Source: Gracilimonas sp017641085 (GTDB lineage: Bacteria > Bacteroidota > Rhodothermia > Balneolales > Balneolaceae). Taken from it: DNA of 64,000 bases. The stretch lies in NCBI RefSeq assembly GCF_046115515.1, contig NZ_CP175953.1, one strand, 5' to 3'. This document shows positions 48,848-58,474 of this stretch, piece by piece (positions within the stretch are counted from its first letter, which is position 1; each line of letters begins with the position of its first letter). Made by a program: the position numbers and the translations under genes. Below the pieces are notes generated by a model. That model was not told where the DNA came from and did not search any database. It worked only from the letters and a program-made list of their open reading frames with translations.

Positions 48848-50167
48848 CTATTTTGAATCAATCAACACTTCAAATTTCACTGGATTAAACTCAGCCTTTT
48901 TAGATAATTCATTTCCTGATATCCTATAATAACTTCCCTTCCCTTCAATTCTGTTGAAATTGAAAACTCGATAAATGAAATATAACTCAGGATATTTTTC
49001 TAGATAATCCCTTTCGTTTAAAGTCAGTAAAAAGGGCTCGTCATTATTTTTAGAAGTTGTTTTAACTTCGATATGAATTTCTTCTCCGTCCTCATTAAAC
49101 GAACGAATATCAAATCCAGTGCCATCAAGTTCTTTTTCTACAAGTTCGGCGTTATTTTGTAATCCAGCATTAATTAGCTTCAATTTTTCCTGTTTAATAA
49201 TGAATTCTTCTCCTCCTATTCCAGTCTCCTGCGCTCTTTGAAATTCTCTTTCCCAATTTATTTCCCTCCCTTCAAAGTTCCTCTCCTTAGGAATTCTACT
49301 CTTAATCTTTTCTGGAGCATTTACAGGTGGTATATAAATATCTTCATTTGAGCTCTCATTATCTGACTTTGGAGCTTCCTTAGAATTCTCATATACAAAT
49401 TTGATCGCCTCATCATAGAGCCCTTCTTTCAAACTGATAAACTCTACCGTATGATTAATAAGCTTATCCCAACTCCAAGCTGTCAACTCATCTGCATAGA
49501 TAATTCTTTTCCAATCCTTCCCAGATCTGTAATTTTTGAATCGCTCTATTTTATCTTCTGCTAGAACCTTACTCTCATTCCTCGATTCTCTCATACAGTC
49601 AAGTTTTATGATGAGAAACCCATCTCCATCCACGCCAATCGTAAAGAATATCTTTTTTCCTTTGTCACCTTTCTTGTAAACCGTATGCCATGAGTATCTT
49701 TTATAAGAAGTACCGCTTTGCCAATTCCAATTTTCCTCCACAATAAAACTTGGTAATTTCTCCTGAATCAACTCAGCCCATTTATTTGATCGATAAAATG
49801 TTGGAAGAAAACGATTGTCTATTGTCTCATATTCAGGTTTTGCTCTCCTTTTTGAACCTGCAATTTTGGAAAAAATATCTAGCTCGTGTGCTGTAAAAAA
49901 GTTTATGCCTTCTTTGTATTCATTAATTTGGTAAGGAAATTTCTCCCTAAATTTATCCCTTATTCTTTCTGTACTACTAAAATCTGGTACTTCTCCTGTA
50001 GCAATTTCAACAGCCCTACGTGTAAGTTCTTTAAAAGGATATTCTCGGCCTTCACTGATACTGACCCAAAACCTTTGCTGCCCATTTAAGATTTCTCTTG
50101 GATAACCTTGTTTATCAATCAGTTTCGCAGCTTTAATTAAATCATTTACCTCGACTTTCTCATACAT
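48848..50167 (-). CDS. DUF3883-domain protein (nuclease-like)
   Basis: A 439-aa protein whose C-terminal 130 residues match DUF3883, a PD-(D/E)xK-type region frequently fused to defence proteins: GIGGEEFIIKQEKLKLINAG, then DGTGFDIRSFNEDGEEIHIEVKTTS, the conserved D...E-x-K. The N-terminal 310 residues include an unrecognised helical and beta-rich region with NWNWQSGTSYKRYSWHTVYK. It starts at ATG 50167, 104 bases from hsdM and divergent from it; a structured inverted repeat lies between. Probably a type IV-like restriction or defence effector. Confidence 0.74.
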   Translation of the reverse strand: MYEKVEVNDLIKAAKLIDKQGYPREILNGQQRFWVSISEGREYPFKELTRRAVEIATGEVPDFSSTERIRDKFREKFPYQINEYKEGINFFTAHELDIFSKIAGSKRRAKPEYETIDNRFLPTFYRSNKWAELIQEKLPSFIVEENWNWQSGTSYKRYSWHTVYKKGDKGKKIFFTIGVDGDGFLIIKLDCMRESRNESKVLAEDKIERFKNYRSGKDWKRIIYADELTAWSWDKLINHTVEFISLKEGLYDEAIKFVYENSKEAPKSDNESSNEDIYIPPVNAPEKIKSRIPKERNFEGREINWEREFQRAQETGIGGEEFIIKQEKLKLINAGLQNNAELVEKELDGTGFDIRSFNEDGEEIHIEVKTTSKNNDEPFLLTLNERDYLEKYPELYFIYRVFNFNRIEGKGSYYRISGNELSKKAEFNPVKFEVLIDSK

Positions 50168-50170
50168 AGT

Positions 50171-50218
50171 GAAATGGATTTTTATTCAAAAGTAAATTGA
50201 ATAAGAACAATCCATTTC
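50171..50218. promoter_or_regulatory. Large inverted repeat in the hsdM/DUF3883 divergent gap
   Basis: Outer arms GAAATGGATT / AATCCATTTC (10 perfect bases), inner arms TATTCA / TGAATA (6 perfect bases), with a 9-base loop. It lies just beyond the DUF3883 start and 54 bases before hsdM, so it could be an operator for both or a structured leader. The nested arms are perfectly complementary and not explained by coding sequence. Confidence 0.5.
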
Positions 50219-50271
50219 ATATTGTCAACCCACTATAAAACAATTATTTCACGTTTAGTAAGCAGGTACGT

Positions 50272-51870
50272 ATGACTCAAAAACAAAAGCTCAATCAGAA
50301 GCTTTGGGATATTGCTAATAACCTTCGGGGCAAAATGGGGGCGGATGAATTCAGGGACTATATCCTTGGGTTTATTTTCTACAAGTATTTGAGTGAAAAG
50401 ATGCTCCGATATGCCAACAAGATTTTGGCACCCGATAACATGACCTACCATTCTATCAACCTGAATACCAAGCCGGGACAACAGTATCTGGAAGCCGTGA
50501 AGGAAAATGCCATTGAAGACCTTGGTTATTTCCTGGAACCCGGTGAGCTGTTTAGCACGATGGTGATGCGGGGCAATGGTAACGGTAAGGCCAAATTCAT
50601 TCTGGATGATCTGCAAAAGGTGCTGATTGATATTGAGCAAAGCACCATGGGCACCGAAAGCGAAGAAGATTTCGAAAACCTCTTTGAAGATCTGGACCTC
50701 GATAGCAGTAAGCTAGGTAAAACTCCGGAAGACCGTAACGAGATTATCGTTAAGGTAATGGAGAAACTGGATGAAGTGGATTTTGAGCTGGACAATCCTG
50801 AAAATGATGTGTTGGGTGATGCCTATGAATACCTGATCGGGCAGTTTGCCAGTGGAGCCGGAAAGAAGGCCGGGGAGTTTTACACGCCTCAGGAAGTGAG
50901 TTCGGTATTGGCCAAGCTGGTTACGGTGGGCAAAGAGCGACTTAAAAGTGTGTACGATCCAACTTGCGGATCGGGATCTTTGCTTCTTCGAGTGGCTCGT
51001 GAAGTAAATGAAGTTGGAGAGTATTTTGGACAGGAAAGTAATCCGACTACCTATAATCTCTGCCGGATGAACATGATTATGCACGATGTGCATTACAGCC
51101 GGTTTGATATTAAAAATGAAGATACGCTGGAACGTCCTCAGCATATTGATAAGAAATTTGAAGCCGTGGTAGCCAATCCGCCTTTTTCGGCGAAGTGGAG
51201 TTCTGATCCGCTTAAGATGAATGACGACCGTTTTTCTGCTTATGGAAAACTAGCTCCCAAGAGCCGGGCTGACTTTGCCTTTGTGCAGCACATGATTCAT
51301 CAGTTAGATGATAACGGAGCAATGGCGTGTGTGCTTCCTCATGGTGTGTTGTTTAGAAGCGGTGGTGAAGGAACTATCCGTGAGCATATCATTCAGGAAC
51401 TGAACTACCTGGATGCGGTGATCGGCTTGCCGGCCAATATCTTTTTTGGCACCTCTATTCCCACTTGTATTCTGGTACTGAGAAAAAAGCGTACCCATCC
51501 GGAGCATGTGCTTTTTATTGATTCAAGTGAGCATTACAAGAAAGTCTCCACGCAGCATAAGCTCCGCCCGGATGACATATCCAAGATCATTGATACTTAT
51601 AAAGAGTATTTGAATGGTGATTGGGATAAGAACTACACCGAAGAGCTGGAGGAAAAATACAGCTACATTACCAGCAGAGAAGAAATTGCCGAAAATGACT
51701 ACAACCTAAATATTCCCCGCTATGTGGATACCTTTGAGGAAGAGGAACCAGTGGACCTGGAAGCCGTAGCTAATGAGTTAAAAGTATTGGACAACGACAT
51801 GGAGAAAACGGATGAAACCATAGCCAACTATTGCAATGAATTAGGAATTGAGACTCCGTTTTCTATATGA
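50272..51870 (+). CDS. hsdM: Type I restriction-modification DNA methyltransferase subunit HsdM
   Basis: A 532-aa N6-adenine methyltransferase subunit. The family landmarks are KKAGEFYTPQEVSSVLAKLV, the SAM-binding motif DPTCGSGSLLLRVA (residues 229-242) and the catalytic NPPF at 302-305, in VVANPPFSAKWSSDPL. The N-terminal HsdM_N domain (QKLWDIANNLRGKMGADEFRDYILGFIFYKYL) is intact. The style matches EcoR124I-like type IC enzymes. It overlaps hsdS by 4 bases (ATGA). Together with HsdS it recognises and methylates a bipartite site, and with HsdR it restricts unmodified DNA. Confidence 0.96.
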   Translation: MTQKQKLNQKLWDIANNLRGKMGADEFRDYILGFIFYKYLSEKMLRYANKILAPDNMTYHSINLNTKPGQQYLEAVKENAIEDLGYFLEPGELFSTMVMRGNGNGKAKFILDDLQKVLIDIEQSTMGTESEEDFENLFEDLDLDSSKLGKTPEDRNEIIVKVMEKLDEVDFELDNPENDVLGDAYEYLIGQFASGAGKKAGEFYTPQEVSSVLAKLVTVGKERLKSVYDPTCGSGSLLLRVAREVNEVGEYFGQESNPTTYNLCRMNMIMHDVHYSRFDIKNEDTLERPQHIDKKFEAVVANPPFSAKWSSDPLKMNDDRFSAYGKLAPKSRADFAFVQHMIHQLDDNGAMACVLPHGVLFRSGGEGTIREHIIQELNYLDAVIGLPANIFFGTSIPTCILVLRKKRTHPEHVLFIDSSEHYKKVSTQHKLRPDDISKIIDTYKEYLNGDWDKNYTEELEEKYSYITSREEIAENDYNLNIPRYVDTFEEEEPVDLEAVANELKVLDNDMEKTDETIANYCNELGIETPFSI

Positions 51871-53021
51871 AAAATACAATGAAACCTCGATTACGATTTT
51901 CTGAGTTTGATGAGTTAATATCACATTTAAAATTAAATGAATTAGTAAAATTTAAATCTGGAGGAACTCCACCTATATCCAATAAATCTTATTGGGGCGG
52001 TCCATTACCGTGGATTAGCGCATCCTCCATGATAGGTAAGTATTACATTTCTTCTGACAGAACAATTACTGAAATAGGTTTAAAAAATGGATCAAAATTA
52101 GCAAAAAAAGGAAGTTTATTGATCCTTGTTAGAGGTAGCATGCTTTATAATAAAGTACCTGTGGGTATTGCAGGAAAAGATGTAGCTTTTAATCAAGATT
52201 TAAAGGCATTAATACCCAATGACAGGATAAATAACGAATTTTTATATCAGTGGTTTTCTGCTAAACAGCATTTCCTTTTAAACAAAGTTTCAGGAACGGG
52301 AATAGGTGCAGGGAAACTTGATACTGATCAACTCAAGAGCCTTAAACTTTTTGTACCAAGTAAAGAAGAACAACAAAAAATAGCTGATTTTTTCTCTTCC
52401 ATAGATCATAAAATCCAGCAGTTGAGGCGAAAAAAAGAGCTGATGGAGGAGTACAAAAAGGGCGTGATGCAAAAGCTCTTTTCCCAGGAAATCCGATTTA
52501 AAGATGAGAATGGGAAGAATTTTGCGGATTGGGAAAGCAAACGATTAGAAGAAATTCTCGATATTAATTATGGAAAAGATTATAAAGATCTTGGTGAAGG
52601 TGATATCCCATTAATTGGTACTGGAGGGATCATGGGATACGTAGATGACTTTCTCTATAATAAACCAAGTGTTCTAATAGGGCGTAAAGGCACTATTGAT
52701 AAGCCTCAATACATTGAAGAACCCTTTTGGACTGTCGATACTCTGTTTTATACAAAAGTAAGTGAATCAGTTGATCCCTATTTTGCATATTTATTGGTTT
52801 CAAGAATTAATCTCCTCAAATATAATGAAGCTAGCGGTGTACCCAGTTTAAGTGTGAGGTCACTAAATTCAATTAAAGTAAAACTACCCAATTCATTTAA
52901 GGAGCAATTACGTATTGCCAAGTTTGTTAAAAATATTGATGAAAAGATTTCTCACATTAAAGGGAAGATTGAATTGACACAAACCTTTAAAAAAGGCTTA
53001 CTTCAACAAATGTTTGTTTAA
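51867..53021 (+). CDS. hsdS: Type I restriction-modification specificity subunit HsdS
   Basis: A 384-aa specificity subunit with two target-recognition domains separated by conserved helical spacers. The central spacer is KEEQQKIADFFSSIDHKIQQ followed by KKELMEEYKKGVMQKLF (about residues 167-210), and the C-terminal counterpart is KEQLRIAKFVKNIDEKISHI with FKKGLLQQMF. The target half-sites cannot be read from sequence. It overlaps hsdM by 4 bases, indicating stoichiometric translation. A DUF4268-type gene follows 12 bases later. TRD regions are AT-richer than hsdM, consistent with specificity exchange. Confidence 0.94.
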   Translation: MKNTMKPRLRFSEFDELISHLKLNELVKFKSGGTPPISNKSYWGGPLPWISASSMIGKYYISSDRTITEIGLKNGSKLAKKGSLLILVRGSMLYNKVPVGIAGKDVAFNQDLKALIPNDRINNEFLYQWFSAKQHFLLNKVSGTGIGAGKLDTDQLKSLKLFVPSKEEQQKIADFFSSIDHKIQQLRRKKELMEEYKKGVMQKLFSQEIRFKDENGKNFADWESKRLEEILDINYGKDYKDLGEGDIPLIGTGGIMGYVDDFLYNKPSVLIGRKGTIDKPQYIEEPFWTVDTLFYTKVSESVDPYFAYLLVSRINLLKYNEASGVPSLSVRSLNSIKVKLPNSFKEQLRIAKFVKNIDEKISHIKGKIELTQTFKKGLLQQMFV

Positions 53022-53033
53022 CTCGGGGAAATT

Positions 53034-54146
53034 ATGTTTCAAATAAATCGGGAAAAGAACGACTTAATAAAACTAGATCCCAGACAATTTCATGATCTGG
53101 GTTTTAGAGAACGTGATCACTTGCAGGAATGGATTGAGAAAAACCCGGAAGCCTTAGATCCAGACTTACTCATCATTCAGAAGGAATTTGATGGTTTTAA
53201 TGATACCCGTGAGCGGTTAGACTTGCTTGCTGTAGATAATGAGGGCAATCTGGTTATCATTGAAAATAAACTGGATGACAGTGGAAGAGATGTAGTTTGG
53301 CAAGCTTTAAAATATGCATCCTACTGCTCTACACTTAAAACAGAAAAAATTGTCGATATTTTTCAAGAGTATTTGGACACAAGTGGCAGCGATGATGATG
53401 CCAAAGAGTTGTTACTGGAATTTTTAAACCTTACTGAAGATGATCCTTTATTGCTAAATGGTGGGGATCAACGGATAATTCTAGTCGCAAACGATTTTCG
53501 GAAAGAGGTTACATCAACTGTTCTCTGGCTACTAGACCGAAAAGTAAATATTCAGTGCTTTCGTGCAACACCATACAGCAGAAAGGATGATATTTTCTTA
53601 CAAATTGAACGCATCATCCCTCTTCCTGAAACAGAAGAGTTTATTATAGATGCCCGTGAAAAAGAAAGAGAGGAAAAGTCTAAGAGTAAAGTAGTGCAAG
53701 AAAGAAATGCTAATCTCTTAGAATTCTGGAAACTTTTAAAGGCCGAGTTGGAAAGGCGGGATTTCAAACTGTTAGACAGAGTGACCCCACGAGGCAGCTT
53801 TAGCTTAGGTTCTCATATTGGAAAAGGTAAATTCTCTTTTTGTATAGGACGTAATGCTCTTAGGGTTGAGCTTTATTTCCGGAAGGATGAAGACAAGAAG
53901 TTATTCGATGCAATGCATAAGCAAAAAGATGAAATTGAAAAGGCTTATCCTAAAACGATTAACTGGGAAAGACTGAATGAAAAGAAAGCGTCCAGAATTA
54001 AGCACGAGATAGAATACCAGGAATTGGACCCAAACCATGACAGTTTTTATGATAAAGAAGCATGGGATACCTGGATTAATTGGTATGCAGATAATATGAT
54101 TGAGTTTTACAACACCTTATTACCGTTCTGGAAAAAGGTTAAATAA
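53034..54146 (+). CDS. PD-(D/E)xK nuclease-like protein with DUF4268, inside the type I locus
   Basis: A 370-aa protein between hsdS and hsdR. The N-terminal half has a NucS-like core: RERLDLLAVDNEGNLVIIEN with a following Lys (Asp...Glu-x-Lys, about residues 62-82), plus VVWQALKYASYCSTL. The C-terminal 150 residues match DUF4268 (FWKLLKAELERRDFKLLDRV, LRVELYFRKDEDKKLFDAM, INWERLNEKKASRIKHEI). It is not a normal HsdM, S or R component. Its stop overlaps the hsdR start (TAATG), so it is translated with the system and probably supports restriction or anti-phage activity (inference). Confidence 0.78.
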   Translation: MFQINREKNDLIKLDPRQFHDLGFRERDHLQEWIEKNPEALDPDLLIIQKEFDGFNDTRERLDLLAVDNEGNLVIIENKLDDSGRDVVWQALKYASYCSTLKTEKIVDIFQEYLDTSGSDDDAKELLLEFLNLTEDDPLLLNGGDQRIILVANDFRKEVTSTVLWLLDRKVNIQCFRATPYSRKDDIFLQIERIIPLPETEEFIIDAREKEREEKSKSKVVQERNANLLEFWKLLKAELERRDFKLLDRVTPRGSFSLGSHIGKGKFSFCIGRNALRVELYFRKDEDKKLFDAMHKQKDEIEKAYPKTINWERLNEKKASRIKHEIEYQELDPNHDSFYDKEAWDTWINWYADNMIEFYNTLLPFWKKVK

Positions 54147-57016
54147 TGAGCCAGCAATCCGAACATATCCTCGAGCAAGAGCTGGTTAAGCAGTTAACCG
54201 GTCTGGGCTATGAGTATGTGAAGATCAATGATTCCGAGGAACTGCTCGCCAATCTCAAACGGCAATTAGAAGATTTCAACGGCCACACCTACACCGATCA
54301 GGAATTCAATCAGATCCGGAATCACTTGTCCAAGGGTAATGTGTTTGAAAAGGCCAAAACCCTGCGGGATCGTTTTGCTGTAAAGCGAGAAGATGAACAA
54401 ACACTGTATGTCCAGTTTTTCAATAGTGAAGACCGAACACAAAATCACTTTCAGGTAACGCATCAGGTCACCGCAGAGGGCACCTATAAAACTCGATATG
54501 ATGTAACACTGTTGGTAAACGGTCTTCCCCTTGTTCAAATCGAACTCAAACGCCGGGGTCTTGAGCTTAAAGAAGCTTTTAATCAGATCAACCGCTATCA
54601 GCGGCATTCTTTCTGGAGCGACTCTGCCCTATTCCAATATGTGCAGATCTTTGTGATCAGCAACGGCGTAAATACCAAGTATTACGCCAACAACCGAAAA
54701 CAGTCATTCAAGCAAACCTTTTTCTGGGCGAATGAAAAGAATAACAACATCACCAAGCTCGAGAAATTTACCGATGAATTTCTGAATAAAGATCACCTCG
54801 GCAAGATGATCGCCAAATACATGGTGATGAATGAGACCTTTCGCATTCTGATGGTCCTTCGCCCCTATCAGTATTATGCCGTGGAGGCCATCATTGATCA
54901 GGTGAAAAACTCCGAGAAGAACGGCTACATCTGGCATACAACTGGCTCCGGTAAAACGCTTACTTCTTTTAAGGCTAGTCAGGTCATCATGAATCAGCCG
55001 GAGATTCACAAAGTTGTGTTTGTGGTCGACCGCAAAGACCTGGATTACCAAACGGCCAACGAGTTCAATGCCTTCAAAAAAGGCAGCATCGACATGACCG
55101 AGAATACCAAAGGTCTGGTCGATCAGCTCAAAGATGTAAATAACAAACTGATTGTAACCACGATTCAGAAACTAAACTTTGCCATCAAGCGCAAGCGGTA
55201 TCAGAAACAGATTGAGTATCTGCGGGATGAAAAGATCGTATTCATCTTTGACGAATGTCACCGCAGTCAGTTTGGCGATACCCATCAAAGAATCACCAAC
55301 TTTTTTAACGATTGTCAGCTATTCGGCTTCACCGGAACACCCATCTTTGCCGACAACGCTGTCAAAAATGAATTAGGCAAGCGTACCACCAAAGACCTGT
55401 TTGACGAGTGCCTACACAAGTATGTGATCACCGATGCCATTCGGGATAAGAACGTTCTGAAATTCGCACTGGAGTACTACAGTACGATCAAGCGAAAACC
55501 AAAGATGGTAGGTGATATCAATGTAGAAGATATCGATCGCGCAGAAGCTATGAGTGATCCGGTACGGCTGAATAATATTGCTGATTTTATTATTGCGCAG
55601 CATGACCGGAAAACACATAGCAAAGCTTATACGGCTATCTTTACCGTAAGCGGTATCGATGAGCTCATTGTTTACTATGACCTTTTTAAAGAGAAAAAAG
55701 AAGCTGGCGACCATGATTTACGAATAGCTACTATTTTCTCTTTCCAAACCAATGAAGATGATTCCGATGCCACCGGTGAACTGCCTGATATCAGCTTAGC
55801 CGCTGAACCTCCTACCGAACAGTATCAAACCTCCCATTCCCGTGAAAAGCTGGACGAGTACATTGACGATTACAATCAAATGTTCGGTACCAACTTTTCC
55901 ACCCGTGACACGCAATCCTACGAAAATTATTACAAGGACATCAGCAAGCGTATTAAAGAACGGGAAAAAGAGAGCTTCCAGGACAAAGACCGGGTTGATA
56001 TTCTCTTAGTTGTCAACATGTTTCTGACCGGCTTTGATGCAAAAAAAGTCAATACGCTTTATGTAGATAAGAACCTAAGATACCATGGACTCATTCAGGC
56101 CTATTCAAGAACCAACCGAGTCATCAATGAGCAGAAGTCTCAAGGCAACATTCTTTGTTTCAGAAATTTAAAAGAAAGAACAGATGAGGCTCTTACTCTT
56201 TTTTCAAATAAAGATGCTAAGGAAGAGATCTTTGTCCCTGAATACGAAGAGATTGTGGAGCGATTCAACAGTGCCTTTATCGAAATGCTTCAAATAGCTC
56301 CCACGGTTAAAAGTGTAGACAATCTGATCTCAGAAGATGATCAACTTGCCTTCATCAAAGCCTTCCGGGATTTGATGCGGATACACAATGTCCTGAAAAC
56401 CTTTGCAGACTTTGAGTGGGGTGATCTCTCCATGGAAGAGCAGCAGTTCGAAGATTACAAGAGCAAGTATCTCGACCTTCATGAAATGGTTAAGCATGAT
56501 CACCAAAAAGAAAAAGTATCTATCCTGGAAGACGTGGATTTTGAACTAGAGCTGATCCACCGGGATGAGATCAACGTAGCCTACATCCTCAAGCTCATCG
56601 CCAAGATGAAGCATGCAGAGGGTGCAGACAAAGACAAACAAAAGAAAGCCATCCTCGATATCATTGCCGGAGATGTGGAACTCCGCAGCAAGCGGGAGCT
56701 CATTGAAAAGTTCATAGAAGAACAGCTACCTAAAATCGATGATGTGGATGCCATCCAGGATGAATTCGATAAATACTGGCAGGAACAAAAAGTACTGGCT
56801 CTCAACAAGATTTGTGAAGAGGAAAACCTCGACAAGAAGCAGTTTAAAAACCTGATCGACACCTACGTCTTTACTGGAAAAAAGCCTCTGAAAGACGATG
56901 TATTCAAATGCCTCGAAAATCGCCCCAGCGTTTTACAAGCCCGCCAAATCGGGGAGCGCATCATTACTAAGATGGATGAGTTTGTGAATGTGTTTGTGGA
57001 TGAGATGGTGGCTTAA
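54146..57016 (+). CDS. hsdR: Type I restriction endonuclease subunit HsdR
   Basis: A 956-aa motor-nuclease. The N-terminal PD-(D/E)xK nuclease is visible in YDVTLLVNGLPLVQIELKRRG, then the SF2 motor: Walker A TTGSGKT (Lys270), the DECH box (369-372), SAT/TGTP motif FGFTGTPIF, and helicase motifs V/VI in VDILLVVNMFLTGFDAKKVN and HGLIQAYSRTNRV. The C-terminal region is helical (HsdM-contacting). Length is usual for type IC-like HsdR (950-1050 aa). It is the last gene of the locus, convergent with the HNH gene of the Zorya-like operon, 11 bases apart. Confidence 0.95.
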   Translation: MSQQSEHILEQELVKQLTGLGYEYVKINDSEELLANLKRQLEDFNGHTYTDQEFNQIRNHLSKGNVFEKAKTLRDRFAVKREDEQTLYVQFFNSEDRTQNHFQVTHQVTAEGTYKTRYDVTLLVNGLPLVQIELKRRGLELKEAFNQINRYQRHSFWSDSALFQYVQIFVISNGVNTKYYANNRKQSFKQTFFWANEKNNNITKLEKFTDEFLNKDHLGKMIAKYMVMNETFRILMVLRPYQYYAVEAIIDQVKNSEKNGYIWHTTGSGKTLTSFKASQVIMNQPEIHKVVFVVDRKDLDYQTANEFNAFKKGSIDMTENTKGLVDQLKDVNNKLIVTTIQKLNFAIKRKRYQKQIEYLRDEKIVFIFDECHRSQFGDTHQRITNFFNDCQLFGFTGTPIFADNAVKNELGKRTTKDLFDECLHKYVITDAIRDKNVLKFALEYYSTIKRKPKMVGDINVEDIDRAEAMSDPVRLNNIADFIIAQHDRKTHSKAYTAIFTVSGIDELIVYYDLFKEKKEAGDHDLRIATIFSFQTNEDDSDATGELPDISLAAEPPTEQYQTSHSREKLDEYIDDYNQMFGTNFSTRDTQSYENYYKDISKRIKEREKESFQDKDRVDILLVVNMFLTGFDAKKVNTLYVDKNLRYHGLIQAYSRTNRVINEQKSQGNILCFRNLKERTDEALTLFSNKDAKEEIFVPEYEEIVERFNSAFIEMLQIAPTVKSVDNLISEDDQLAFIKAFRDLMRIHNVLKTFADFEWGDLSMEEQQFEDYKSKYLDLHEMVKHDHQKEKVSILEDVDFELELIHRDEINVAYILKLIAKMKHAEGADKDKQKKAILDIIAGDVELRSKRELIEKFIEEQLPKIDDVDAIQDEFDKYWQEQKVLALNKICEEENLDKKQFKNLIDTYVFTGKKPLKDDVFKCLENRPSVLQARQIGERIITKMDEFVNVFVDEMVA

Positions 57017-57027
57017 GCTTGTAGTTT

Positions 57028-57783
57028 TTACCCAGATTTTGGGAACAGCAACTTAAATTGATTAAGCTTTGTCAAATTTGGGTTTTTTGAGTAATTCTTC
57101 TCGTGAACGGCATCCACTTTTGAATGACACCTAATACACAAACATCTTAAATTTTTAGTTTGGTTGTTTGTTTTATCCCGATCTATGTGATGAACTTCGC
57201 AAAAAAACTCTGCTCGTTTCTCCGATAAATCTATTCCACATTCTTCACAAACAAAATCTTTTCTATATCGATAAGCTTTTGATACATGCCCCCAATCTCT
57301 GGTATAGCCATCGCTCCTAAGATCATACTTAGTATATTCTCTCTCGTTTGCCTTTGCAAGTATTACCTCAAACCAATCAGTATCATAATTTCCCATAGAG
57401 TAAAAATTAACTTCTCTAATGCAATTTTTACACAGTTCAAGATGTTGAGCTCCCAAACTTTTTCTTTGATTAATACAGTAGATTTCTACTGGCATGTGAT
57501 TAGCAAATCGAAAGCCGGAATATGTTTCTCGTGTTTCACAATCTGTTATATGGTATTTGGGCAAGCTGTCATAAACTTCCGTCTGATACTTACTTTTGTA
57601 CGCAAACATATAAAATTCATTCTCCCCTTTTCTATGTATGAAAGATCTGTCTTTTATTTCAATTTCATGGTGGGGAATGTTCTTAATAGGATCAATCTCA
57701 AATGCAGAGGTACCTGTTATGCTTGCTTTTAACTTTTCTAAAATATATTCAGCTGTATCTCCTTTTCTAAAGTCGTATATCAT
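57028..57783 (-). CDS. HNH endonuclease, ZorE-like candidate
   Basis: A 251-aa protein with a C-terminal HNH nuclease: CEECGIDLSEKRAEFFCEVHH continuing IDRDKTNNQTKNLRCLC and IRCHS (about residues 175-222), with zinc-type CxxC pairs and the catalytic His. The N-terminal 140 residues are not recognised beyond a CxxC in LELCKNCIREV. It is 2 bases after the ZorB-like gene, the last gene of the leftward operon. In type II Zorya the third gene, ZorE, is an HNH nuclease, so position and domain agree. Orthology to ZorE is not proven by sequence alone. Confidence 0.78.
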   Translation of the reverse strand: MIYDFRKGDTAEYILEKLKASITGTSAFEIDPIKNIPHHEIEIKDRSFIHRKGENEFYMFAYKSKYQTEVYDSLPKYHITDCETRETYSGFRFANHMPVEIYCINQRKSLGAQHLELCKNCIREVNFYSMGNYDTDWFEVILAKANEREYTKYDLRSDGYTRDWGHVSKAYRYRKDFVCEECGIDLSEKRAEFFCEVHHIDRDKTNNQTKNLRCLCIRCHSKVDAVHEKNYSKNPNLTKLNQFKLLFPKSG

Positions 57784-57785
57784 AA

Positions 57786-58472
57786 TTATTCCATACTAAA
57801 GATCTCTTCCATCAACCCTTCGCTACTAGTAACCACTCTAAATTCAACCCTTCTGGATATCTCCAAATCAATGTTCTTATTGCTACTCTCATATACGTAC
57901 TCATAATCACTATTCAATGCTTTTGAAAATGACATACCAGTTGCCGTTATAAGAAAGTCAAAGCGATTTTTTGTTTCAGGATCTAATCTCAAATAAGATT
58001 CTGAATTACGGACATAATTCAATACCTCAATCGCTCTTAGTGAGGAAAGGCGAAGGTTAAATGTGTAACTATCTTCTCCACTTTTTGGAGGAACAGTATC
58101 AGTATGACCTTCAATCCTAATTTCCTTTATATAGTCCAAGTATTCCGGATCTGAAACAATTTCCATATACCTTGGAACAAACCAATCAAGTGTACTCTCC
58201 ATCCTTTGTGTTAAATCAGAGTCGCCCAACTCAAATAATAAACGGTCGTCATCAGTATTAAAACGAACGGTTCCATCTGGTGCAATTTGCATTTCATTTC
58301 GAGCTATTTCGTCCTCAAACTCAGATAAAAGTGTATTATAAATTTCATCCTGGATATAGCGATATTGAAATGCTTGAATGACGTAATTGATGGCAATAAA
58401 TAGAAACACCACCATCAAGCCAGTCATAAGATCTGCAATAGATATCCAGTAACTATTGTCGGTAAACTTCAA
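57786..58472 (-). CDS. ZorB-like MotB/OmpA-domain protein
   Basis: A 228-aa protein anchored by one membrane segment near the N-terminus with an ion-channel-type Asp: YWISIADLMTGLMVVFLFIA (about residues 8-27). The C-terminal part is an OmpA/MotB peptidoglycan-binding domain: IRIEGHTDTVPPKSGEDSY and FNLRLSSLRAIEVLNYV with SRRVEFRV. ZorB in Zorya systems has this layout and forms a peptidoglycan-anchored, proton-driven motor with ZorA. The start is a TTG (58472), since no ATG precedes the membrane segment. Gaps to both neighbours are 2 bases. Confidence 0.82.
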   Translation of the reverse strand: MKFTDNSYWISIADLMTGLMVVFLFIAINYVIQAFQYRYIQDEIYNTLLSEFEDEIARNEMQIAPDGTVRFNTDDDRLLFELGDSDLTQRMESTLDWFVPRYMEIVSDPEYLDYIKEIRIEGHTDTVPPKSGEDSYTFNLRLSSLRAIEVLNYVRNSESYLRLDPETKNRFDFLITATGMSFSKALNSDYEYVYESSNKNIDLEISRRVEFRVVTSSEGLMEEIFSME

Positions 58473-58474
58473 CT

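Noticed and set aside
50233..50640. Open frame of 135 codons on the - strand
   Set aside because: Antisense to the start of hsdM, which is conserved in that frame.
57286..57732. Open frame of 148 codons on the + strand
   Set aside because: Antisense to the HNH gene; the HNH motif and operon spacing support the reverse strand.
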